From Persicaria tinctoria (Eukaryota > Streptophyta > Magnoliopsida > Caryophyllales > Polygonaceae): a DNA stretch of 64,000 bases. The position numbers and the translations under genes are program-made. The notes beneath the pieces are model-generated. The model ran no database searches, was not told the origin of the DNA, and saw only the letters and a list, made by a program, of their open reading frames with translations. Location: assembly GCA_037127255.1 (NCBI GenBank), contig JBANSL010000003.1:16333314-16397313 (forward strand), in the 5' to 3' direction. Shown piece after piece: positions 21,301 through 31,129 of this stretch (position 1 is its first letter; every line of letters starts with the position of its first letter).

Positions 21301-22040
21301 GTAGGTGGCAGAACAGGGCAATCAATATTGAAAATGAAAAACAGAGCATTACCGTCACCGTCGTCTGGCGGGGAAACAACAACTCCATCGGGATGACGGC
21401 AAGGAGAACGCAACGTGTGAAGAGAACAACAAACACCACATAACCATACGTTCAACTTTCGGAAAGTAGCCTCAGCATCGGCATAGACGGCCGGAGAAGA
21501 CGACAGAAGTGAACAAGTATCAGCGGCAGCAATACCAGAGCCATGCCTATCCTTGAAATGACGCAAGAAGGCAGTTCTGACAAGCCCACGCCCACCACCA
21601 TTGGGACAATTATGGAGGCTAACAAAGGGACACAGAAAGCGGTCTTTAGGGGCCTGCATGACAGCGAAACGAAGGCACGAGATCGAAAGCAAACCCGAAA
21701 CCCACGAAACCAGTGCAAACAGTACAACGAACCGAGGCTAGGGTTTGGATTTTGGGATCAAGGAAATTGGGCCAAAAGGAGGGGGTGGAGAGGTGCGGCA
21801 GGCCGAGGGGGTGGTTCTGTCGGCAATGGCGTGGCAATCGGGTGCCGGAGGCGGCGGGACGGCGCCGGAAAAGGCAGCGGCAGTGGGAAGGTCGGGGTTC
21901 AGCAGGGAGGGAGAGAGGGAGGGTGGCTAGGATCAGGGGCGGCGCCGAGAGGAGGGGAGAACGCCGGCGACGGTGCTGCTGCCAGCGGCGCCCATAGACG
22001 GCGGCGAACCGACCGGAACACGCCCGCACCTGCTAATCGC
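18351..22040 (-). mobile_element. Non-LTR retrotransposon with RLE-type architecture
   Basis: A 3,690-bp minus-strand element flanked by a perfect 12-bp target duplication tgtattattatt (18339-18350 and 22041-22052). Reading on the minus strand it has a GC-rich 5' leader (22040-21693), a 1,091-codon frame (21692-18420), a short 3'UTR and an A-rich tail (AAATAAAAA repeats, about 18390-18351). The 12-bp TSD, A-rich tail and absence of LTRs show integration as a non-LTR retrotransposon. The target was an ATT microsatellite within a hAT-like element. The protein ends in a PD-(D/E)XK-like restriction-like endonuclease rather than an N-terminal APE, unlike the L1 and RTE LINEs usual in angiosperms. 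Confidence 0.85.
18420..21692 (-). pseudogene. Zinc finger / reverse transcriptase / RLE endonuclease polyprotein with three TAG stops
   Basis: One minus-strand frame runs 21692-18420 with no frameshift, interrupted by TAG at 20669-20667, 19718-19716 and 19373-19371; the final stop is TAA. Order of parts: N-terminal Cys/His region (LCPFVSLHNCPN, then HFKDRH, later WLCGVCC and CRH), a spacer, RT with LVKPGGGIRPIAVGTI, LVDFQNAFN (first Asp), QGVQQGDPLGPLLFAL and YLDDGS (Asp pair), then thumb-like sequence. The C-terminus has a CSACG/GDHAVSC zinc-binding motif, RHNLVRD and RPADILL/VCVDIT, which look like the CCHC and PD-(D/E)XK motifs of R2-like elements. An intact copy would nick DNA and prime reverse transcription there. 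The family name is unknown to me. Confidence 0.8.
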
Positions 22041-22041
22041 T

Positions 22042-22042
<1 letters not shown>

Positions 22043-22086
<44 letters not shown>
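22043..22086. repeat. (ATT)n microsatellite
   Basis: About 14 uninterrupted ATT/TTA units. They overlap the target duplication of the adjacent retrotransposon and run up to the TA target site of the Stowaway MITE. A further ATT run follows the MITE (about 22324-22341). Confidence 0.95.
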
Positions 22087-22087
<1 letters not shown>

Positions 22088-22323
22088 TCCCTCAGTTAAT
22101 TAAAACTTGACGTTTTACTATTCACGCACGCATTTTTAGGTGTTAAAAACTATATAAAATATTAACTTTTTTAATAATTTTTTTAAATAATATCATACTT
22201 ATTACTATTAAGTATGAATTTATAAAAACAAATTTTAAAAAAAGTTAATATTTTATATAGTTTTTATCGTTCTAAAAAAGCGTGCATGAATAGTAAACGA
22301 CAAGTTTTAATTAACAGATGGAG
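22087..22323. mobile_element. Stowaway-like MITE
   Basis: 237 bp flanked by TA (22085-22086 and 22324-22325). The termini ctccctcagttaatt and, inverted, ctccatctgttaatt lead into the same long inverted repeat (ttactattcacgcacg, aaaaactatata) as the copy at 8308-8543. It is inserted in the ATT microsatellite. Confidence 0.88.
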
Positions 22324-22492
22324 TATTATTATTATTATTATATATGCGGGACGGGACGGGATTTGCGGGATTGAGACGGGTCGTCCCGCGTCCCGTCCCG
22401 CATAATTTTTGCGGGACGGGATTTACTATTTTTTTTTAAATCCCACCGGGCCCGGGACGGGACCGGGATTTGTGACCACCCCTACTGGAGAG

Positions 22493-23632
22493 TGTGGCCT
22501 AAGGTGGTAATTCAAAAACCCATGAAGTGGAGCTTCTCATAAGGTAGAACTTCCCAGAAAGTATAACTTCAAGTAGGAGAAATTCATATGTTTGGTTAAT
22601 ATTTTTAAAATTAAAAAACGCAGGAATGCAACTTCTCAGAAAGTTGAATTCTCCTAAAATAGATAAAGTTCACTTGCCTAATCCTCTAGGTAAGTTCAAT
22701 TTCCACCATTTTGTATTTGGAAATTTCCCATTCTCCTTTTAATCCTCTACACATTTTCACAATTCTCATCAATTAGACTTCCCGAGAATTCAATTCTCAT
22801 GAAGTAAGAATTCAATTCTCATGAAGTAAATTCACGGGAATTTCTATTCCCACAATGAACCAAACGAATCCTAAGTGGAGATTTTTTTTATATAAAAAAA
22901 ATTCAATATAACCTTGTTGACTGTTTGATTGGTATGAAATTATTTTTTCATAGATTATGACGTGTTGTCTGTTTTATCGCGGCTCTTTTTTGGATTTCTA
23001 AAAATCGCGTCTAGGTGGCACCTAGGAATTTTTAAGCCTAAGCGGGTCTCTAGGTAGAAATCCGCATAGGCACCACCTAGGACTCCTAGGAGCTGCCTAG
23101 ACCCAACCTAGGCCCTCCTAATCCCGCATATGCACTGCCTTGGCCCATCTAGGTCGACGATTATTCAGTTTTAGTGTTTTGGCAAGTGATTAGTCGACTT
23201 AGGTTTTTTTATGACCCAAGTCAGGATGTATTTGCTTTTGAGTCAACTCTATGATTTTGGATTTGATGAGAATTAGAGTCGCTAGTCTAATGCATACTTT
23301 TGAGTTTATTTACTTTATTATTAGTTAAGCACCGCATATTTGGGTTTATGAGTGATATTATGAATTACTATTAAATTATATGAATGATTGAAATGTGTTA
23401 TACGTTAAAATATAAGAAAATAATCAAGTTTATTCAAAGTCCGCCTAGGCGCCTACAGGGATCCCGATGGGGAGTACGACATCCCTATTTTTTCCATTAA
23501 AATCTTACATAAGTTTATATAATTTTTCTTTCACTTTTAAATTTTTACCTTATAATTTACATTTATGGTATATTATATGTAATATTTATATCATAGTATT
23601 GTCATAACTTTAATAATATCTTATAGTTTATA
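22493..23632. other. Repeat-derived intergenic DNA
   Basis: No gene is seen. A 22-bp unit (gaattcaattctcatgaagt core) is tandemly duplicated at about 22793-22836. The end at about 22848-22872 (cacaatgaaccaaacgaatc) resembles a MITE terminus. From about 23000 to 23470 the palindrome cctagg recurs (for example ggtggcacctagg, ccacctaggactcctagg, gcctaggcgcct), suggesting the remains of a hAT-like element with subterminal repeats. Boundaries could not be fixed. Confidence 0.4.
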
Positions 23633-24294
23633 TCTATATTATAATACTAAAGGAGAAGTCGCCTACGACATGTGGCGGCTTCTCCTTTAATGTAGCTTCT
23701 TTATTTTTTTAAATGATTTTAATTGATTAGTCTAAACAAACTTGATTTATCTTAAAATAGGATTTGCATATCCAAATAAAATCTAAACAAACTTGATTTA
23801 TCTTAAATGATTTTCTCACATGTCGGCCGTCACTAAATAAAACATGCTAATAACAAATTGAGATGCGAATAAAAAAAACTGAGATAACAAGCTACATAAG
23901 ATTTTTAAAGATAACAACTAATAACCGATTGAGATATATCCAAATCCAAGTCTATCGGATTACAAAGATTTTTAATCTATTTAATTAATTAATTAACAAG
24001 ATACATAAGATTTTATTGCAAATCATGGGTGAGATCCAATTAATAACGACATATGATGGGCGATATCCGATTAATAACAACATATCTAACGGGTGAGATT
24101 TTATTGCAGATGATTTGTATGGCCTATCTAATTATTGAATTGGGATTTTTTTAGCAATTATATATGGCGTATCCTACTTAAATGGATTATTGACAATTAA
24201 TTGACTTTTCAATTAATTTTCTAACTTAAAAAAATCCTAATTTAATTTAACTTAAAAATTCTAATTTATTTAAATTTATTTTATAACTAAAAAC

Positions 24295-26923
24295 TCTACT
24301 TTAAAGGAGAAGTCGCCTAGCCTAACCCATGTGGCGTCTTCTCCTTTAATGTATGGATTTTAACCGATCATGAATTACTAATTGTGTGTGTTTGATCTTA
24401 TCTACTAAGATTTGTTTGGTTGTTTTGTAACTAATATTATAATTTTTAGGGAAAATCTATATTTTGTTATTATATTTTCAACTATAAAAGAACTTTTTTT
24501 AAATATTCAAAATTACTAATTTTTTATTTGGTGTGTTTGATCTTATCTAGCTATTAAAATTTGTTGGGTTGTTACGTAACAAACATTATGTTTTTTTTAG
24601 GGGAAATCAATATTTTTTTTATTTTTTCAACTATAAAAGATTTTCTTTAAAAAAAATCATTAACTAGGATATTTCTAAAAAAAAAACTAGATATGATTTT
24701 CTTGATTCTCGGATATGATCACCGTAACTAGAATATTTTTTTAAAGGGTTATTTATTTATTAATTCTTTTTTGGCCTAAAGGATATTTATCTATTAATTG
24801 GTGTAGGTTATTTAACCCAATCTAAAGTTTGAGACTGTGTTTCATTTGTTCGCTTAACAAAATTACATTGCTTCTTCCCAACTTTCTCTTGCATGTTACT
24901 ATTAGATTTCTATTTTGCTTTTTTTTATTATTATTATTGTTCTCGCATCTTTGATTAAGCTTTTTCTTCAAAATTTTTGCTTGGTAGATACATTTAGTTC
25001 TCACAAATTTGATTTTGTTTGTAATTTGTAGGTGTTTTCGGTTACACTTTGCAGCTCGGTTACACTTTGCAGCTTATATTTTACCGTTACACAACTTTTG
25101 TTGATTGAGCTCCTAATCAACGACTTCGGTTAATTGTCCTCCTTATCATGGAATCACGATTATTACATCATTCTCCTTCACGTACATGATTATTTATTGC
25201 CTCATCTTCATAATTTCAACTGTTCTACCTCAATATCTTTGTCTAACAATATTGCTTTTATTTACAATCGCTATGCACCAATTCATGTGCTATTTGAGTT
25301 TTTCTTTTAATTTATACGAGTCTTCTATTGAATATCCTCACATTTCAATTTCTTATCAGAAACGGTTTAAACTTTAAACTTGCTTGCGACTTATCAATTA
25401 TTGCTCATCTATAGCTAGCAACTTGAATATCTTATTTTGCTTTTACATATCTATATATTTATATCTTATTTATGTATGATATTATCATCAATTCATATGC
25501 TAATTTGAGTTTTTCTTTTAATTTCTATAGGTCTTCTATTGAATCTCCTCACATTTTAATTTATCACCAAAAATGATTTAAACTTGCCAACGACTTACCT
25601 ATTATTGCTCATCTCCATCAATTTGAATATCTTATTTTGCGTTCAAAGTGGATGGATTGGGTAGATATATTTAAGTGATATTTTGAATTCTTGATTTGTT
25701 TGCAAATTTCACACTATTTTAAACAATTCTTGATTTAAGTGGCATCAATATCAAAATAATTAGATCTTTGTAGTTTGAACCCTTAATATATAGCGGTATG
25801 AATGTTAAATTTGATATGTTTCTTTTGATTAAAATCGATTAAAATAGTGGTATGAATGTAAAAAAAATAATTAGATCTTTGAAGTTTGAACCCGTTAAAT
25901 ACTCTATAATATTTATTATCTTTTTAATTTTAATCATCAATAAAATAGTTAAGATAAGTTTGAATCTTAACTAATCTTAATTCGATAAGATTAAATCTTT
26001 CAATTTGCAGATTTTCACGTACTTTGTTAATTAATCTATATTTACTGTCCTCAGTTATTAAGTTGATCGATTTTCACATGTTTACTTTCATTCAAATACG
26101 GGTTTGCTTTGTATATTAATTATTCCTCTTTTTTAATAAATATATCAATAATTTTAAAAAATAAAGATAGCTTAAAAAACAAATATTTTATTTTACCCAC
26201 ATTAACAGTGCATAATCAATTCTATATTTGTGATTTTCTGGTATATATCTTATGAAATAGTTAACTCGGTCTAAAAGATGATGAAAAGGATTTTTTAAAC
26301 CAATCAAAATATCAGTGATAGGTTGAATTAGCCTCATAATACTATTTATTATAAATCATATTACATCTTTAAATAATAATTAATTAACTCTTTTCTTTTT
26401 TCTAAATCTTAACCGATTGATTTTATTTTGAAATTATTTTTTTCAATAAAAACATATAATCTTTTTTAGTTTTGATCCATGGGATAATATATAAATAACT
26501 TTTAGATCCATTTAATAAATTACTTTGTTATATTTTAATTAAATATTTACTTTAATCAATTATTCTCATTTCAATGATAACAATGAAGGTTTTGTGTGTG
26601 TGGTGTAATCTATAGTTAGGTAATAATAAGTGAGGTGATAAATTACTTTATTACATTTATGATTAAAAATAATTAGTTTATTTTAGCTTAGTTGTAAAAG
26701 ATAATAGATTTTGGAATTTATAGTATATTATTGAATTAATGCAACTATAGTAAAGACAAGTCATTAGTTGAACGAGTGTTAATATGAAATTTATTTAAAT
26801 TTTAAAAGAATTTTAGATAAAGTGATAAGAATCATTGATAATTGTATTTTAACTTATATAAATGTTTTACATATGTATAAAATTATTATATAAAAAGTAT
26901 CAGCACAACTGTGCGGGCACTAA
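24295..26923 (+). mobile_element. Possible nested Helitron of the same family (inner)
   Basis: A second copy of the 5' palindrome (aaaggagaagtcgcc with ggcgtcttctccttt, about 24303-24346) follows a TC at 24295. A second, degenerate 3' terminus occurs at 26902-26924: hairpin gcacaactgtgc, ggg, then CTAA before T. About 300 bp preceding each 3' terminus align with each other (about 26620-26900 and 27285-27630). Two 5' ends and two 3' ends of one family fit a Helitron inside a Helitron. Partial tandem duplication is the alternative. Confidence 0.5.
24380..25640. repeat. Two diverged tandem duplications inside the Helitron
   Basis: A segment of about 145 bp repeats at about 24386-24530 and 24531-24660 (shared gtgtttgatcttatct and ttttcaactataaaag). 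A segment of about 160 bp repeats at about 25272-25440 and 25487-25640 (shared tgagtttttcttttaattt and tcttctattgaat). Both pairs are diverged and non-coding. Confidence 0.6.
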
Positions 26924-27729
26924 TTCAATAATATCATACTAAGATATATGCATTATACGTTTGTAACTAATAAGAAATCTAATTTAGTTACGATTTTTTG
27001 GATTTGTTTTACATTTAGTTTTATGTAGCAAATTGATGATAGTTTTGATTCTACCATAGGGAGTGAAATCTATTAACAATTATATAAATAATTAATTTAA
27101 ACTAATTTATCTTTTTAATTCTAACAATTATCATACTTATCCATTATATATAGTAAATGATACATCATTTTTTTTAAATCATCCTTTAATTATTGTATAG
27201 ACAATGATAAAAATTTGATCAAAAAAGTTTAATAATAAGTTTATTTTAATAATTGATTAAAATATATCGAATATTTTGAGGTAATCAGGTAATAAATTAC
27301 TTTATTAGATTTAAAAAAATTTGTTTTAGTTTATTTTTAAAATATAATAGATTTTATAATTTATAATATATTAATGAATTAATGCAACTATATTAAATGA
27401 AATCATTAGTTTAAGTGTTTAACGAGTGTTAATAGGAAATTTATTTAAATTCAAACAAGAATTTAGATAAAGTGATATCTTATCACTTTATTGTCATATT
27501 TAGTTTTAATTTGTTTGAATCAAAGCATTAGTTAATTAAGTTTGAAAGATATTATAAAAATTTATGATAATTCTATTTTAACTTATATAAACGGTTTACA
27601 TATGTATAAAATTATTTTATAAAAAACATTCGCACAAACGTTTAATTTTTATTACTTTATTTGTGATACTTATAATATTTATATAAAAAATGATGAATGA
27701 TATTATAAAAGTATATATTTTAAAACATA

Positions 27730-27761
27730 GATCCGTGCATTGCACGGGATACTGAACTAGT
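27730..27761 (+). mobile_element. Helitron 3' terminus
   Basis: Perfect hairpin ccgtgcattgcacgg, then gatactgaaCTAG and host T at 27761. It ends the outer Helitron. Confidence 0.85.
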
Positions 27762-28478
27762 AATACTTTAAATTAGAATACTTTGCTAAGGTGTTAATCT
27801 TAGAGGAGTTTTAGGAACCTCGGCCAATTAATCACATTATTTCTGTCATTTTTTAATTCATTTTTTCCTTTAATTCTCCTTTTCTCCTTTTTTTTCTTGA
27901 GTTTTAGAGGAGTTTTGTGCAATATTGTTGTGTTTTAGGCTTTTTTTTGCTTTGTTTTACTTCTTCCCTTAATTTTTTTTATTTCAATATTATTAAAATG
28001 AAATTAGCATTGATCTTCTACATATTGGATTCTTCAATCTCCAGTACTATTATTTTCTTATTATTTTAATGCTATTCCGTTAGGGTAATTTAAAAAAAAT
28101 AAATTAACCCCTTTCCTCACAAAATAAATTATGTTAATTTTTTATATATATTCATTATATTAGGTATGGATTTCTATTTGCTATCAAATATAATCTCGAA
28201 CTGATTTGTTTGAATCGTTTTACCCTCCTAGCTAGATTTGTTATTTTTTTTATTCTTCCAATTTTTATTTTTATTTTTGCCAAAATCTTAAATTCTAATT
28301 GGATTTTTTTTGTATCTGGTGTCGAAAATTATTATGTTAAGGTTTATTATACAACTTTAAATAGCAAATTCCAATTCATCCTTTGAAACACTCTAATTTA
28401 ATACCTCAATATATATTTTCACGACATTCATTGTCTATTTAATATGCTCATTTGGAAAATATGTATATGCCTCAATAG

Positions 28479-29163
28479 TAGACCTGGGCAAACGCGGGTA
28501 GGCCCGTTCGGCCCGTCCCGCCCGCCCGCATTAGAGGGCGGGCTTGAACATGAGTAAAAGCCCACGCGGGCTGCTAGGCCCGGCCCGCACCCGCAGCGGG
28601 TGCGGGATTGGACAGATCAATCAACCCGTTACGGGCCGCTAGGCTCGTAACGGGTACCCGCCGTTTTTTGATTAAAATTAATATATATATAATGAATAAT
28701 ATTAATTATTCATTTTTAAAATAAAATAAAAACAATAACTATGTAATATATATATATTACATACAGCTTACAACATTATACTCTTTTTAATCGTGTACGT
28801 AATAATATATATATACAGTACATATTAGTTTACAGTATGCAGTTTCTGTAATATATACTATATATATATATATTAATAATATTAATTATTCATTTTAAAA
28901 AATTTCCAATACATGTATTGATTAGCTTAGCCCTTTTTTCAATACATATATAATAAAAATGTAATTAGTATAATTTTAATTAGAAAAATTGATTAACTTT
29001 GCGGGTACCCGCGGGCTACCCGCACCCGCATTCGCGGACGGGCTTGGACATGACATTCAACCCGTTAAGCGGGCTTAGCCCGGCCCGCGCCCGCAACAAC
29101 GGGACAAAATCTCGGGTAAAGCCCGGCCCAAGCCCGGCCCGCGCCCGCGTTTGCCCGGGTCTA
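28479..29163. mobile_element. hAT-type MITE
   Basis: 685 bp with TIRs tagacctgggcaaacgcggg and, at the other end inverted, the same 20 bases with one change (tagacccggg...). The flanking 8-bp target duplication is perfect: ctcaatag at 28471-28478 and 29164-29171. Subterminal regions are full of gcccgcccgca/gcccggcccgc motifs on both sides of an AT-rich core (about 28680-28990). The frame at 28999-29202 is an artefact of the GC-rich repeats. Confidence 0.95.
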
Positions 29164-30156
29164 CTCAATAGTTATGAAAAGGGAAGGAAACCCCGTCGTT
29201 AATTATACTAGATACATACGAATTGTTATGAAATCTGATCTAGCAATGATTTGTTTTTATCATGTTACGGTTTTTTTTATCTCTTCCTATTTTCGGTGAA
29301 AATCTGAAATTTTGATTTAGTTTTATCCATTTTCACTCCACTATTATAAATACTAACCTCGTATTAATTCAATCCCATCATCCCACTAATTCATACGACT
29401 TTGGTTCACAATAGGTGACCCATTCAACACTACAACAGATTGGTATACAAGGAAAGTCTTCCAAAGTTTGGCATAATAGGTCATAGGTGACACTACTTAT
29501 TTGTTATTTTCCAACTGAACTATCTATATCCATTGCATACCATTTTTCGTCTCATTATTTTCTTTACACATACAAGACGGTTATATAATGTTTGAATTGC
29601 GTACGATTTTGGGTTAGATGCGTTGTGGCAATTAGAAGCTTGGTTAAGTTTTCTTTTATCATTTGTAGAAGATGTTTAGTGGATTTTTGATGTAATTTCT
29701 TTCTTTATTTCCATTTGTATTAAAAGTATTTAAATAATTGAAATATAGCCTTAATTTATTATAAACATAATGTGACGATTATATTGACTGACCATAACTT
29801 TTTTTCCGTGTGTGTTTGGTGTACGTATGAAGAAAATGCAGCTATGGGAGTTTGAATGTTGTAATGGTGTCCATGAGGAGCTTTCTTCTTGCCTAACACA
29901 ATTAACGCTTCTTAGTTTTTGTTTTATCGTGAATATATTGTAATGTGATTATCGTATATCTTCAAGAAAAACCATGGCATAACTCTTTAAATCATGTAAA
30001 ATATATTTCCAATCTAAGCGGTTGTAGTTAACTTTAATAATATTTTATGAACAATATCTTTTTTCATAGTTATTGTTATTTGTTAATTTTATAATTATAA
30101 CATAATGTATCTACTATGATGAAAATTTGATTATTTTTAGTATTATTTTATGTAAA

Positions 30157-30184
30157 CGCGCCATGGCGCGGGGATTACACTAGT
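30157..30184 (+). mobile_element. Helitron 3' terminus (third)
   Basis: Hairpin cgcgccatggcgcg (about 30157-30170), then gggattacaCTAG (ends 30183) and host T. The matching 5' end was not found. It may lie between 27761 and about 29300. Confidence 0.78.
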
Positions 30185-30420
30185 TTTCTATTGAATGGAG
30201 GGAAACGTGAATTTTAGAGGGGAAATCCGCGGGGAAGGGAAACGGGGAGGGGGGGGGGGGGGAGGGAATTAAGGAGGGACGGCGATTCCCCGATGGGGGT
30301 GGGGTGATTTATAGTCCTAGAGCGGCGACAGAGGCGGGAATTGGTTAATAAACGGGGACGGGTGGGGGAGGATACCTCCACCCTGAACCCGCCCCGTTAC
30401 CATCCTTCCCCCTTCAATTC
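30181..30420. repeat. G-rich low-complexity segment with a 14-G run
   Basis: Consecutive G runs (cgggga, then 14 G at 30249-30262, then agggaa, agggacgg, gggggtgggg) lie on the plus strand. The rc-like ccccgttaccatccttcccc closes the segment near 30410. It resembles the GC-rich subterminal parts of the hAT-like elements elsewhere in the window. Confidence 0.6.
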
Positions 30421-31129
30421 AAATTTGTCTATGTGTAATAAGACTCGTTTGGTTTCAGTATGAGTACTATCATTGCATCATGACCTTACCGATGTAATTG
30501 TATCTTACAATGTACATTGATATACTTTCAATTGAAATTTCGTTTCAAAAGTTGCAAAAGTTTCTGGATTAACTGATGTTGATTCTGATAGAGTAGTATT
30601 TACCAAGAAGTTGCCTTCTTGATTGACATGAATGGAGGATGCTTAACAAGTTCGAGATTTGGACTTGGCATATTAAGTAATATGGTACGAGATTGCGCAA
30701 GTCACAACAAGTTCTTGTAATGTATACAACACCTTGTTATATGACAAATCACATTTTTGGCTTTGTAAGCTTCATAATTTGTTGAAAGCGTATCTTCTTG
30801 CTTATATGGCAAGCTATTGGATGAAAACATCTTGGGAATTTTCCACTATTAGTGGTAGGTTCTATATATTGGATCTCTTTTCAACTTGGTTCATCACATA
30901 ACGATAATTAGTCCTAGTAATTTTGGTATTGTCTTTAGGTTTGCTGACCAGTTATTTAGTGTTGTGTTTTGTACATTTTGTATTGTGGTTGTTGTGATGA
31001 GTTTTATTCAATTTAAATATATTTTGACTCCGTTAATTAACTTATGCAAGAATATTAAAAAAAATACATTCTTTTATAATTTTCTTTTGATACAACATTT
31101 TTTTATATCCTTATCAACAATCAACACAT

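Larger units (their letters stand above)
17888..22484. mobile_element. hAT-like GC-rich-terminus element hosting other insertions
   Basis: Both ends carry the same subterminal repeats (gcgggacgggac, tcccgtcccgc) in inverted orientation. They end in taggggt on the left (17891) and acccct(a) on the right (22484). Flanks ctggagac (17880-17887) and ctggagag (22485-22492) form a 7-of-8 bp target duplication, which fits hAT. The left TIR seems to have lost about 15 bp relative to the right, and three bases (tcg) separate it from the TSD. Net of insertions it is a non-coding MITE-like element. It contains the RLE retrotransposon at 18351-22040 and a Stowaway MITE at 22087-22323. Confidence 0.65.
23633..27760 (+). 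mobile_element. Non-autonomous Helitron (outer)
   Basis: It begins TC (23633) after an A and ends CTAG (27757-27760) before a T, as expected for insertion between A and T. The 5' region has a strong palindrome (aaaggagaagtcgcc paired with ggcggcttctccttt, 23648-23688). The 3' hairpin ccgtgcattgcacgg (about 27733-27747) lies 9 bases before CTAG. The 4.1-kb interior is AT-rich with no coding potential, so no Rep/helicase. Internal duplications suggest a second related Helitron inside it. Confidence 0.72.
29172..31124. other. Intergenic DNA with a Helitron 3' end and a G-rich tract
   Basis: A Helitron 3' terminus lies at 30157-30184 and a G-rich segment at 30181-30420, both listed separately. 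No gene is recognised. The frame at 30886-31134 is AT-rich and has no domain. Confidence 0.45.

Noticed and set aside
18420..21692. Programmed TAG readthrough producing an intact polyprotein
   Set aside because: Possible, but three amber codons in one frame are more simply explained by nonsense mutation; no readthrough context was identified.
21543..22103. 186-codon plus-strand frame rich in Gly and Arg
   Set aside because: It is antisense to the leader and start of the RLE retrotransposon and runs into the ATT microsatellite.
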